DNA from: JAKFWF01 sp031429105 | GTDB taxonomy: Bacteria; Pseudomonadota; Alphaproteobacteria; Rhizobiales; Hyphomicrobiaceae | NCBI GenBank assembly: GCA_031429105.1 | Contig: JANOYV010000122.1 | Location: 61,081 to 125,080, forward strand | Reading direction: 5' to 3' | Length of the DNA: 64,000 bases | Shown: positions 17,795-26,028 of the stretch, one piece after another | How positions within the stretch are numbered: the first letter of the stretch is position 1 | Layout: each line of letters begins with the position of its first letter | Program-made: the position numbers and the translations under genes | The notes under the pieces: generated by a model | What the model was told of the DNA's origin: nothing | Seen by the model: the letters and a program-made list of their open reading frames with translations, nothing else | Database searches by the model: none

Positions 17795-18672
17795 GCCTGA
17801 TCATAACGCGGCTGACCGGCGGCCTTGGCAACCAGATGTTCCAGTTCGCCACCGCTTATGCGCTGAGCATACGGCGCGGCGTGCAGCTGGAACTCGATGT
17901 GACAAGTTACGCCCACGATGGGTTGCGCGTGTTCGAGTTGAGCGCGTTCAACCTTCCAGCAACCATCGCCACTGCCGAAACGCTGGCGCGACTACCGAAA
18001 AAGCCCAAAGGCATCGGTGGGATGATCAAGCGGCTGACGAAGGCTGCGTCCGCAGATGCGATTCCGATACATCGCGAACCGCATTTCGAGTTCGATGCGC
18101 GGGTCATCGAGCTCGACGCCCCACATGCGCTCTATGGTTACTGGCAGTCCGAACGTTATTTTGTCGATCAGCGCGCAGCCGTTCGATCGGCATTCACGCC
18201 GCGCGAACCGATGGAGCCGGAAAACGAAGCTGTTGCTGCCACCATCAAGGCCGCATCGACACCCGTTTCACTTCATGTCCGGCGCGGAGATTACGTCACA
18301 AGCACTACTGCGAGCGCCGTGCATGGCACTTGCTCGCTCGAATACTATCGAGCGGCAATAGCTTCGATCCTGGCCCAAGCGCCCAATGCACACTTTTTCG
18401 CGTTTTCCGACGATGCTGTTTGGACGCGAGATAATCTTGGGTCGTCAGCCCCCATAACATATGTCGCATCGAACCCGCCAACCCGTGGCTATCGCGATAT
18501 GCAATTGATGAGCCTGTGCCATCATCACATCATAGCCAACAGCTCATTCAGCTGGTGGGGGGCATGGCTCAATGCACGCCCCGATGCCAGCGTCATTGCG
18601 CCTGCCCGGTGGTTCGCGGGCTCAGATAAAGACACACGCGATCTATTGCCCGCCAGTTGGGAAAAACTGTAA
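17791..18672 (+). CDS. Family 11 glycosyltransferase (alpha-1,2-fucosyltransferase-like)
   Basis: 293 residues. The N terminus ITRLTGGLGNQMFQFATAYA and the HVRRGDYV motif (His162 onward) are diagnostic of GT11 fucosyltransferases such as WbsJ and FutC; SSFSWWGAWLN follows near residue 250. The enzyme would add L-fucose to a surface glycan using GDP-fucose. Start GTG overlaps the VOC stop (GTGA). Its partner genes (GDP-fucose synthesis, O-antigen processing) are not in the window, and coupling to GFA and VOC genes is odd for a glycan enzyme. Confidence 0.88.
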   Translation: MSLIITRLTGGLGNQMFQFATAYALSIRRGVQLELDVTSYAHDGLRVFELSAFNLPATIATAETLARLPKKPKGIGGMIKRLTKAASADAIPIHREPHFEFDARVIELDAPHALYGYWQSERYFVDQRAAVRSAFTPREPMEPENEAVAATIKAASTPVSLHVRRGDYVTSTTASAVHGTCSLEYYRAAIASILAQAPNAHFFAFSDDAVWTRDNLGSSAPITYVASNPPTRGYRDMQLMSLCHHHIIANSSFSWWGAWLNARPDASVIAPARWFAGSDKDTRDLLPASWEKL

Positions 18673-18689
18673 GGCGACCAAGCGACGAA

Positions 18690-18725
18690 AGGTTGAGATC
18701 GGCGAACGAGCGTCGATCCCAACCT
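18690..18725. terminator. Hairpin between convergent genes
   Basis: Inverted repeat: AGGTTG-A-GATCG at 18690-18701 pairs with CGATC-C-CAACCT ending at 18725, giving about 11 pairs with one mismatch and a 12-base loop. It sits between the ends of the GT11 gene and the BA14K-type gene. There is no clear T-run on either side, so it may be a weak bidirectional terminator or RNA 3'-end stabiliser. Confidence 0.5.
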
Positions 18726-18732
18726 ATCCTAC

Positions 18733-19155
18733 TTACCTCAACAGGTACGGGCACGTCTTCCGTTCGCCGCCATAGGTCGTGTACATGCCGGTTCGCCACT
18801 CGAACGAGCGGAAATGGTCGGCGCAGATTTTGCGTGGGTCGCCACGGTAGTCTGCGGGGTAGTAGTACGGGCCGTCATACGCATAGGTGTCGTAGTAGGA
18901 ACCACGACGCGGGCGATAGGCCTGATTAGCGATGATCGCGCCAGCAACGATACCGGCCCCGATCCCCAAGCCGACAACCGGCCTGCGCCAGCCGCCATAG
19001 TAGGAGCGACTGCGATACTGCACCGGCGTCACTTCGAGGGTGGTCGCCGCCACCTCAGACTTCAATTGTGTCGGTAGCGATGGTGCAGCGCCAGCCGTAA
19101 CTACAGATGCCGTCAGCAGTGCTGCCGCCAACATCGCCTTTTTGAGTGTGATCAT
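18733..19155 (-). CDS. Secreted BA14K-type protein
   Basis: 140 residues with a signal peptide (KKAMLAAALLTASVVTAGAA, cleavage near residue 24), a short glycine/alanine hydrophobic stretch (VVGLGIGAGIVAGAIIANQA), a Tyr/Arg/Pro/Asp-rich linker and a C-terminal CADHFRSFEWRTGMYTTYGG motif ending in a second Cys. This last part resembles the BA14K (Brucella 14 kDa antigen) repeat common in Hyphomicrobiales. Probably periplasmic or outer-surface; possible lectin-like or envelope role by family analogy. Transcribed away from the gcv genes' end with its own upstream spacer (19156-19297). Confidence 0.72.
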   Translation of the reverse strand: MITLKKAMLAAALLTASVVTAGAAPSLPTQLKSEVAATTLEVTPVQYRSRSYYGGWRRPVVGLGIGAGIVAGAIIANQAYRPRRGSYYDTYAYDGPYYYPADYRGDPRKICADHFRSFEWRTGMYTTYGGERKTCPYLLR

Positions 19156-19297
19156 GAGTGTTCCATTTGTTCGGTCTAACTTCGCCCGCGCAACTGAAAC
19201 GAATAATCACTCGCATTTCCGTCGCGCGTGCGCTCGACACCAAACACACTGCGGAAATACGGCTCAATTCAGACCGCAGAGTTATCAAAACTGCCCC

Positions 19298-20866
19298 TTA
19301 TTCGGCTGCTTCCTGGCGCACAATTGGCGGTTTCCAAGTCAGTTTCGGCTCACGCGCAGCCTTGGTTTCATCCAAGCGTCGGCGTGGGGCAAAGCGCGGA
19401 GCCTGGGTAAAGCGCTCCGTATCGCCAGCGACCACCGCCTTCGCCAGATCACGCAAAGTTGCGATGAAGAGATCGAGCGACTGCTTCGATTCAGACTCGG
19501 TCGGCTCGATCAGCATTGCGCCATGCGCCACCAGCGGGAAATACATCGTCATCGGATGATACCCCTCGTCGATCATCGCCTTGGCAAAGTCGAGCGTCGT
19601 TACCCCGGTACCCTTGAGCCAGGCGTCATCGAACAACACTTCGTGCATGCAGGCCTTGTCGCCGAAAGGTTGCGTGAACAGATCGCGCAGGCCGACACGG
19701 ATATAATTAGCGTTCAGCACCGCGTCTTCGCTGGCGAGGCGCATGCCGTCAGAGCCGTGGCTGAGCATGTAGGTCAGCGCGCGCACATACATGCCCATCT
19801 GACCATGAAAGGCCGTGAGGCGACCGAAGGGATGCGCGCCCGTGGCATCGCCCGCGTCTTCGACAAGCCGATATCCAGTTTTGTCCTTGGCAACAAACGG
19901 AAGCGGAGCGAAGGGTGCCAACGCCTCGGACAGCACAACTGGACCTGAGCCTGGACCACCGCCGCCGTGCGGCGTCGAGAACGTCTTGTGCAGATTGATG
20001 TGCATGGCATCAACGCCAAGGTCGCCCGGACGCACCTTGCCGACGATCGCATTGAAGTTCGCGCCGTCGCAATAGAAGTAGGCGCCTGCGTCGTGAACGG
20101 CTTTGGAAATCTCGACGATCTCCGGTTCGAACAACCCGCACGTATTCGGGTTCGTCAGCATGATGGCGGCAACATCGGGCCCGAGAGCTGCCTTGACCGC
20201 ATCGACAGACACGGTGCCATCGTCGCGGGCGGGGATCGTCTTGACGCTGTAGCCCATGAAGGCTGCCGTCGCAGGATTGGTGCCATGCGCGGATTCAGGC
20301 ACCAACACGACCGAACGCTTGGAGCCCTTTGCTTCGTGCGCGGCCTTGATCGCAAGCATGCCGCACAACTCGCCGTGCGCGCCGGCCTTCGGGCTCATCG
20401 CAACCGAGTGCATGCCGGTTAGTTCGAGCAGGTATCCGGCGAGCACTTCCATCAATTGTAGTGCGCCCTGCACGGTTGACTGCGGTTGCAGCGGATGGAT
20501 ATCGCCGAAGCCCGGCAGCCGCGCCATTTTCTCATTGAGCCGGGCGTTATGCTTCATGGTGCACGAGCCGAGCGGATAAAGCCCGGTGTCGATCGCATAG
20601 TTCTTTTGGCTGAGCCGCACGTAGTGACGCATGGTTTCCGGCTCTGACAGGCCGGGTAGGCCAATCTCGCCTGTGCGCTCAAGGCCTGCTAGCCGCGACT
20701 TGATCTTCTTCGGCTCGGGCAAATCAACGCCCGTCTTTGTGAGCGCGCCCGATTCAAAAATCAGCGCCTCCTCGTGATCCAGCGCCTTGTTGCCGGTGAA
20801 GGTGGCGCCACCACTTGCCGAAGCCGTGCCAGCCGCCGTTGGGCGGCCTATCGAGTTCATGGTCAT
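19298..20866 (-). CDS. gcvPB: Glycine dehydrogenase (decarboxylating) subunit 2
   Basis: C-terminal half of the P-protein as a separate subunit, about 522 residues. With GcvPA it decarboxylates glycine and passes the aminomethyl group to lipoyl-GcvH. The PLP lysine is K294 in DAMHINLHKTFSTPHGGGGP. The ATG at 20866 shares its A with the gcvPA stop (TGATG), and GGGAGG lies upstream; a GTG at 20869 is an alternative. Last gene of the riboswitch-controlled gcvT-gcvH-gcvPA-gcvPB operon. Confidence 0.96.
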   Translation of the reverse strand: MTMNSIGRPTAAGTASASGGATFTGNKALDHEEALIFESGALTKTGVDLPEPKKIKSRLAGLERTGEIGLPGLSEPETMRHYVRLSQKNYAIDTGLYPLGSCTMKHNARLNEKMARLPGFGDIHPLQPQSTVQGALQLMEVLAGYLLELTGMHSVAMSPKAGAHGELCGMLAIKAAHEAKGSKRSVVLVPESAHGTNPATAAFMGYSVKTIPARDDGTVSVDAVKAALGPDVAAIMLTNPNTCGLFEPEIVEISKAVHDAGAYFYCDGANFNAIVGKVRPGDLGVDAMHINLHKTFSTPHGGGGPGSGPVVLSEALAPFAPLPFVAKDKTGYRLVEDAGDATGAHPFGRLTAFHGQMGMYVRALTYMLSHGSDGMRLASEDAVLNANYIRVGLRDLFTQPFGDKACMHEVLFDDAWLKGTGVTTLDFAKAMIDEGYHPMTMYFPLVAHGAMLIEPTESESKQSLDLFIATLRDLAKAVVAGDTERFTQAPRFAPRRRLDETKAAREPKLTWKPPIVRQEAAE

Positions 20867-22209
20867 CACAGAACCTCCCCCAGTGCATTCGCGTAGGCCG
20901 CGCGATCACCGTCGATGTTGATTTCGGTGGCGGCGACGAGGATCAGATCGGCAACGGCTTTATTACCGGGGATCAACCGCGAGACAGGCACGCCGCCCAT
21001 GATGTGCTTGCATGCGAGCTTCTCGATAACGCTCGCCGCATCACCCTTCACGCGAATGGTGAACTCGTTAAAGAAGCTCTTGTTGAGCACCTCGACACCC
21101 TTCACCGCGCTCAGTTTGTCGGCCAGATCGCACGCGTTCGCATGATTGATCGCAGCCAGCCGCTTCAAGCCGGTTTCACCCAGCAGCGTCATGTGGATGG
21201 TGAACGCCAACGCGCACAAACCGGAGTTGGTGCAGATATTGCTCGTCGCCTTTTCACGGCGGATGTGCTGCTCGCGCGTCGAGAGCGTGAGCACGAAGCC
21301 GCGCCGCCCTTCGGCATCGACGGTTTCGCCGCACAGCCGTCCCGGCATCTGGCGAACATACTTATCGCGGGTGGCGAACAAGCCAACGTAGGGGCCGCCA
21401 AACGTCAGCCCGTTGCCGATCGATTGGCCTTCGCCAACGACGATATCAGCACCCATGTCACCCGGGGCCTTCAGTGCGCCCAGCGCCACGATCTCGGTGA
21501 CAACCACAATCAACAGCGCGCCCTTGGCGTGGGCCGCATCGGCGATTGGTTTCAGATCGCGAATGTTGCCGAACACATCTGGATATTGCACGACAACGCA
21601 CGATGTCTCGCTGTCGATCGACTCTACAATGTCCTCGGCGCCAACCACATCGACAGGTAGATTACTGACGGCAGTGCCTGAATACTTCGACAGCGTATCG
21701 ATCACAGCTGCGTAATGCGGATGCAGACCACCGGAGACGACCGCCTTCTTGCGCCGTGTGATGCGATGCGCCATCAGCACGGCCTCGCCACCGCCCGTTG
21801 AGCCATCGTACATCGAGGCGTTGGCCACATCCATGGCGGTCAGGCGCGCGACCTGGGTCTGGAACTCGAACAGGTACTGCAGCGTACCTTGTGTGATTTC
21901 CGGCTGATACGGAGTGTACGAGGTCAAGAACTCCGAACGCTGAATCAGATGGTCAACCGAGGCTGGCACGTGATGGCGATAGGCACCGGCACCGACGAAA
22001 AAGGGCACGGATCCAGCCGGCGTATTGCGGCCGGCTAAGCGGCCCAACTCGCGCTCGACTTCAAGCTCGCCCTTGGCTTTGGGGAGATTTGGAAGGGCTT
22101 TGAGAAGTTTGTCCTTGGGGACGGCAGCAAATAATTCATCGACCGATTTCACGCCGACTAGGCTAAGCATCTGGCGCCGGTCGTCGGCATCGAGTGGAAG
22201 ATAGCGCAT
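20866..22209 (-). CDS. gcvPA: Glycine dehydrogenase (decarboxylating) subunit 1
   Basis: N-terminal half of the P-protein, 447 residues, beginning MRYLPLDADDRRQMLSLVGV. Recognised by FVGAGAYRHHVPASVDHL, TPYQPEITQGTLQYLFEFQT and NASMYDGSTGGGEAVLMAH. Lacks the PLP lysine, which is in GcvPB, as normal for the two-subunit form. The start overlaps the gcvH stop in a TGATG junction and the stop overlaps gcvPB the same way, so the three are translationally coupled. Confidence 0.96.
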   Translation of the reverse strand: MRYLPLDADDRRQMLSLVGVKSVDELFAAVPKDKLLKALPNLPKAKGELEVERELGRLAGRNTPAGSVPFFVGAGAYRHHVPASVDHLIQRSEFLTSYTPYQPEITQGTLQYLFEFQTQVARLTAMDVANASMYDGSTGGGEAVLMAHRITRRKKAVVSGGLHPHYAAVIDTLSKYSGTAVSNLPVDVVGAEDIVESIDSETSCVVVQYPDVFGNIRDLKPIADAAHAKGALLIVVVTEIVALGALKAPGDMGADIVVGEGQSIGNGLTFGGPYVGLFATRDKYVRQMPGRLCGETVDAEGRRGFVLTLSTREQHIRREKATSNICTNSGLCALAFTIHMTLLGETGLKRLAAINHANACDLADKLSAVKGVEVLNKSFFNEFTIRVKGDAASVIEKLACKHIMGGVPVSRLIPGNKAVADLILVAATEINIDGDRAAYANALGEVL

Positions 22210-22586
22210 CAAGCACTCTCCTTCACGAACGCATCGTAGGCTGATTTGTCCATGAGCCCGTCGAGTTCGGCCTTGTTGGCGATTTTCATTTTGAAGAACC
22301 AGGCCTTACCCTCAGCATCCTCGTTGACCATTGCGGGCGACGTGAACAACTCTGTATTCGACGCCGTGACCTCGCCAGTGAGAGGTGCGTAGATTTCGCT
22401 GGCAGCCTTGACGCTCTCCACAACCGCTGCGGCGTCCTTTTGTTTCAATTGACGGCCGACTTCCGGCACCTCGACGAACACCACATCGCCCAGCGCCGAC
22501 TGCGCATGATCGGTAATGCCAACAGTCGCGATGTCGCCCTCGACGCTCACGTATTCATGGTCCTTGGTGAAACGGATCAGCGCCAT
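22209..22586 (-). CDS. gcvH: Glycine cleavage system H protein
   Basis: 125-residue lipoyl carrier of the glycine cleavage complex. The lipoylation lysine is K60 in VESVKAASEIYAP; upstream HEYVSVEGDIATVGITDHAQ is the conserved H-protein opening. It shuttles the aminomethyl group from GcvPA/PB to GcvT. Third-to-last gene of the gcv operon; 33 bases separate it from the gcvT stop. Confidence 0.97.
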   Translation of the reverse strand: MALIRFTKDHEYVSVEGDIATVGITDHAQSALGDVVFVEVPEVGRQLKQKDAAAVVESVKAASEIYAPLTGEVTASNTELFTSPAMVNEDAEGKAWFFKMKIANKAELDGLMDKSAYDAFVKESA

Positions 22587-22619
22587 GGGTACACCTTTGT
22601 TGTTTGAGTGAATTTGAAT

Positions 22620-23774
22620 TTAGGATTTTCGGAAGAAGCGATTGGGCACGAACGGCATGGCAACCACGGTTGCGGCCAGCGGTTTGCCGCGCACTATCAG
22701 TTGCAGCGCTGTGCCGGGTGCTGCGTAAGCGGCCGCGACATAGCCCATGGCAATCGGCGCATTCAGCGACGGCGCAAAACCACCCGACGTCACAACACCA
22801 ATTTTCTCGCCTGAAGCTGAAAGTATTTCCGTGCCTTCGCGCGCAGGCGCACGTCCCTCAGGGCGGATACCTACGCGTTTGCGCGTTGGTCCGTTGGCGA
22901 GTTCCCCTTGAATGCGCGCTGCACCTGGGAAGCCGCCCTCGGTGCGCCGCCGCTTCTGGATCGACCAGGCGAGGCCCGCTTCGATCGGCGACGTCGTTGT
23001 ATCAATGTCGTGGCCGTACAGGCAAAGCCCGCCTTCAAGACGGAGTGAATCGCGGGCACCAAGGCCAATCGGTTGGACATCAGCGTCGCTCGATAGCGTC
23101 TGCCACACGTGCACCACGTCCGCCTCGCGAACGGCGATCTCGTAGCCATCTTCGCCAGTGTAGCCAGAGCGACTGAATTGGACGGAGCGACCGTCGATCT
23201 TTGCCCGGTGGATCGTCATGAAAGGCATCGCGGCAGCGTCAGGTATCCATTTTGCAAGTACGCCTGCAGCAGCAGGTCCTTGCAGCGCCAACAACCCGGT
23301 AAAGCCGGTTGCCGTGTCCAATCGAACGCCCTTTGGAAGATGAGCCGAAATGTGCGCATAATCCGCGTCCTTGCAGCCAGCGTTGACCACAAGATAGAGG
23401 CGACCTTCGTCTGCCGGATCGGTCGAGCGCGCGAACATCAAGTCGTCAAGAATGCCACCGTCAGCCCCGAGCAATTGGGAGTACCGTTGTTGGCCATGGG
23501 CAAGGTTTAAGACATCCGCCGGGATCAGCGCTTCAAGTGCACGGGCTACCGTTTCGTGCTTGCCATCATCGGCAATCAACGTCGCTTGCCCCATGTGCGA
23601 AACATCGAACAGCCCGGCCTTCTCGCGGGTCCACAGATGCTCTTTCAGCACGCCCAACGGATACTGCACCGGCATCTCGAAGCCAGCAAACGGCACCATT
23701 TTGGCGCCCAGCGCCACGTGCAACTCATAGAGGGGTGTACGTAACAGAGGGGTAGACGCGGGTGATCCGCTCAT
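22620..23774 (-). CDS. gcvT: Aminomethyltransferase (glycine cleavage T protein)
   Basis: T protein, about 384 residues, which releases ammonia and transfers the one-carbon unit to tetrahydrofolate. Features: RTPLYELHVALGAKMVPFAGFEMPVQY at the N terminus (read 20-residue core only), DVSHMGQ, the Asp of LLGADGGILDDLMF and RSGYTGEDGYEIAV. Two in-frame ATGs at 23774 and 23789 are possible; neither has a strong ribosome site, and the leader ends in a riboswitch. First gene of the gcv operon. Confidence 0.95.
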   Translation of the reverse strand: MSGSPASTPLLRTPLYELHVALGAKMVPFAGFEMPVQYPLGVLKEHLWTREKAGLFDVSHMGQATLIADDGKHETVARALEALIPADVLNLAHGQQRYSQLLGADGGILDDLMFARSTDPADEGRLYLVVNAGCKDADYAHISAHLPKGVRLDTATGFTGLLALQGPAAAGVLAKWIPDAAAMPFMTIHRAKIDGRSVQFSRSGYTGEDGYEIAVREADVVHVWQTLSSDADVQPIGLGARDSLRLEGGLCLYGHDIDTTTSPIEAGLAWSIQKRRRTEGGFPGAARIQGELANGPTRKRVGIRPEGRAPAREGTEILSASGEKIGVVTSGGFAPSLNAPIAMGYVAAAYAAPGTALQLIVRGKPLAATVVAMPFVPNRFFRKS

Positions 23775-23829
23775 ACGAGGTCCCAACATGGCTCAAACAC
23801 AGGGGTGCGTGCCTCGCACCCAAGGTAGA

Positions 23830-24050
23830 GCCCCCTCTGTCTTGGGACCTGAGAGATTCGGCACGTTCCCCCGCCCTTTTGAGCGGACGGATGCAATACC
23901 TTACCACCTTCGGTGGGATGAGCGCTAACGCACCGCATCCACTTTCCAGAGAGCCATCAACCTGCGGTCCATTTGCCTGAGAGTTTCCGGGGCGGTTGCT
24001 CCTTCGGCGTCGTCACTCGAGAGAAGAGTTCTGATCTCTTCCGCAGGTCT
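23830..24050 (-). promoter_or_regulatory. Tandem glycine riboswitch
   Basis: Two glycine aptamers in series in the leader of gcvT. Read on the minus strand, aptamer 1 (24047 down to 23961) is closed by CCTGCGG/CCGCAGG and contains GACGCCGAAGGAGCAA and CGGAAACTCTCAGGCAAA. Aptamer 2 (about 23954 to 23832) contains CCACCGAAGGTGG, CCGAATCTCTCAGGTCC and closes with CTCTG/CAGAG. The conserved 'GCCGAAGGAGCAA...AACTCTCAGGCAAA' core is textbook for aptamer 1 and recognisable but more divergent for aptamer 2. Expected to switch the glycine cleavage operon on when glycine is abundant. No intrinsic terminator is obvious between it and gcvT, which would suit translational control. This element fills most of the 373-base gene-free stretch 23775-24147. 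Confidence 0.95.
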
Positions 24051-24067
24051 CGATTGGCAGAAATCTT

Positions 24068-24095
24068 TAAATAGTGCACCCCCGCGCGAAGTCAA
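24068..24095 (-). promoter_or_regulatory. Promoter of the gcv operon
   Basis: On the minus strand TTGACT (24095-24090) and TATTTA (24073-24068) are separated by 16 bases, a good sigma-70-type promoter. Transcription would start near 24061, a few bases before the first glycine aptamer, giving a leader of roughly 275 bases. Confidence 0.75.
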
Positions 24096-24147
24096 TGCCG
24101 ACCAGGGCTCGCTTTATAAATATCGGTGGAAGATCGTTGCTGAAACG

Positions 24148-24825
24148 TTAGCCAGCGCCTGGCACGTTGCGCTCAAACCCAACGAACAGTTCGAACTCGC
24201 CAGGGCGGGTGCCTTCAGGAATCGTAAACGTTACGGTTCGCACCATCGAGAAATAGCCAATCGGCTTGTCGACCGCGACCGACACGTCGACTTTCATCTT
24301 TTCATTGGTGACTTTCTCACGCTTCGAGTCGGTGACGAAAACATTGAGCGGCATCGAGATGTTGCCCGCCCGGCCCTTGGGCCCGAGTAATACACGACCG
24401 GAGAAGCCGTACTTCACCGTCACTTTGTTCTGCTCGACCTGGCATTCCCGAGCGGTTTTGGTAATTTCTCCGCGATGCATGACGGCTAGACCGTCGCCGA
24501 CGCGACCTTGCTCATAAATGGTCAGGTTATTGTCGCGTGGCCAGACGACGAAGCGTGGACAGCCGGCTGAGATTTCGCCGCTACTGCCACCAGCGTTATC
24601 CCCACCTTCAGCTTTCGCAGCTGTCAAAAGTTGCTCTTCGGACACGCCCTTGGCTGTGGTCGAAGCGGTGCTCGATCCCCCGAACACACCGCCACCCAGG
24701 CCCGACGTAATCGAAGACACGCCGCACCCAGCCAAAAGTCCAACCAACGCAAGCGCTGCTCCAGCCCTCACCAAATGCCGCGAAAGGCTGGCAATTGACC
24801 GGTATCCCAGGAGTTTATCTGTCAC
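24148..24825 (-). CDS. Predicted lipoprotein of unknown function
   Basis: About 225 residues from a GTG at 24825 (VTDKLLGYRSIASLSRHLVR); an upstream ATG at 24927 gives a non-protein-like extension. The signal sequence AALALVGLLAGCGVSS ends in a lipobox (LLAGC), so the mature protein starts at a lipidated Cys. A Ser/Gly/Ala-rich linker follows, then a beta-rich domain (CPRFVVWPRDNNLTIYEQG, GRVLLGPKGRAGNI). Alphaproteobacterial homologues are annotated only as hypothetical. Probably attached to the outer or inner membrane facing the periplasm. Converges on nothing; ispH is divergent. Confidence 0.7.
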   Translation of the reverse strand: MTDKLLGYRSIASLSRHLVRAGAALALVGLLAGCGVSSITSGLGGGVFGGSSTASTTAKGVSEEQLLTAAKAEGGDNAGGSSGEISAGCPRFVVWPRDNNLTIYEQGRVGDGLAVMHRGEITKTARECQVEQNKVTVKYGFSGRVLLGPKGRAGNISMPLNVFVTDSKREKVTNEKMKVDVSVAVDKPIGYFSMVRTVTFTIPEGTRPGEFELFVGFERNVPGAG

Positions 24826-25005
24826 GTTGATCCCGTCCGTCCCGTGAATTGTACTGCCGTGGCAGCCAGACCCAAGCGTTGCCCCACCGCAACTTTCGCT
24901 TTTCGCCTGCATTCCTCGATTCGACACTTAGCACCCTCGACAGTCGCTGGCCAAGCGCGTAGCAACCAGTAAGACAATTTCCACAAGCCATGAAGCGGTA
25001 ATGCC

Positions 25006-26022
25006 ATGACGTCCGCCCCTCAAACAACCGACGTTCCTGTGTCAGCGAAGCCCAAATTAACGATCCTGATGGCGGCTCCCCGCGGGTTTTGCGCCGGCGT
25101 TGATCGTGCCATCCAGATCGTCGAATTGGCCATCGCCAAATACGGGGCGCCGGTCTACGTGCGCCACGAAATCGTCCACAATAAGTACGTCGTCGATAAC
25201 TTGCGCGCCAAAGGTGCCATTTTTGTGGAAGACCTCAACGAGATCCCCGACAACGGCCAGCCGGTGATTTTCTCGGCCCACGGAGTCCCGAAGACCGTGC
25301 CGGAAGCTGCCCAGAAGCGTAATATGTTCTATCTCGACGCCACCTGCCCCTTGGTATCCAAGGTGCACAAGGAGGCCGGTCACCATTTCGAGCGCGGCCA
25401 CGAGATCGTGCTGATCGGGCATGAAGGTCACCCGGAAGTGGTCGGCACCATGGGGCAACTGCCTGACGGCGCCGTGACGTTGCTGGAAACCGCACAGGAC
25501 GCTCACAGCTTCGTGCCAAAAGATGCGGCGCGCCTGGCGTTTATTACGCAGACGACGCTGTCGGTTGATGACACCGCGGAAATCGTCGAAATCCTCAAAA
25601 ACCGCTTTCCGGGAATCGCGAGCCCTTACAAGGAAGATATATGCTACGCAACGACGAACCGGCAGATTTCGGTCAAGGCTATTGCGTCGAAGGTCGAAAG
25701 GTTATTGGTCGTTGGCGCCCCCAATAGCTCGAACTCGCAGCGCCTTGTCGAAGTTGCGGAAAAGTCCGGTTGCCCGAAGGCTGTTCTCGTGCAGCGTGCG
25801 GCGGAGATTCCATGGGATGTGTTCACCAACATCCGAACACTTGGCATCACGGCTGGTGCCTCCGCACCGGAGGTGCTGGTCAACGAAATGGTGACCGCAT
25901 TCCGCGAGCGCTATGACGTCACCGTCGAAGAAGTCATCACAGCACGCGAGAACATTGCGTTTAATGTGCCGCGCGAATTGCGCGATGCCGCTGTGGCCGC
26001 CAACATCCCACAATCAACCTGA
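25006..26022 (+). CDS. ispH: 4-hydroxy-3-methylbut-2-enyl diphosphate reductase
   Basis: 338-residue [4Fe-4S] enzyme of the last MEP-pathway step, making IPP and DMAPP that feed carotenoid and bacteriochlorophyll phytol synthesis. The three cluster cysteines are C29 (APRGFCAGV), C114 (DATCPLV) and C213 (DICYATTNRQ). HEIVHNKYVV and GAPNSSNSQRL substrate motifs are intact. GCGGTAATGCC precedes the ATG without a strong Shine-Dalgarno. It is followed after six bases by thrB. Confidence 0.97.
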   Translation: MTSAPQTTDVPVSAKPKLTILMAAPRGFCAGVDRAIQIVELAIAKYGAPVYVRHEIVHNKYVVDNLRAKGAIFVEDLNEIPDNGQPVIFSAHGVPKTVPEAAQKRNMFYLDATCPLVSKVHKEAGHHFERGHEIVLIGHEGHPEVVGTMGQLPDGAVTLLETAQDAHSFVPKDAARLAFITQTTLSVDDTAEIVEILKNRFPGIASPYKEDICYATTNRQISVKAIASKVERLLVVGAPNSSNSQRLVEVAEKSGCPKAVLVQRAAEIPWDVFTNIRTLGITAGASAPEVLVNEMVTAFRERYDVTVEEVITARENIAFNVPRELRDAAVAANIPQST

Positions 26023-26028
26023 CGTATC

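Noticed and set aside
19040..19948. 302-codon plus-strand open frame
   Set aside because: Antisense to gcvPB; amino-acid composition is not protein-like and gcvPB is a secure gene.
20815..21660. 281-codon plus-strand open frame
   Set aside because: Antisense to gcvPA, which is clearly the coding strand.
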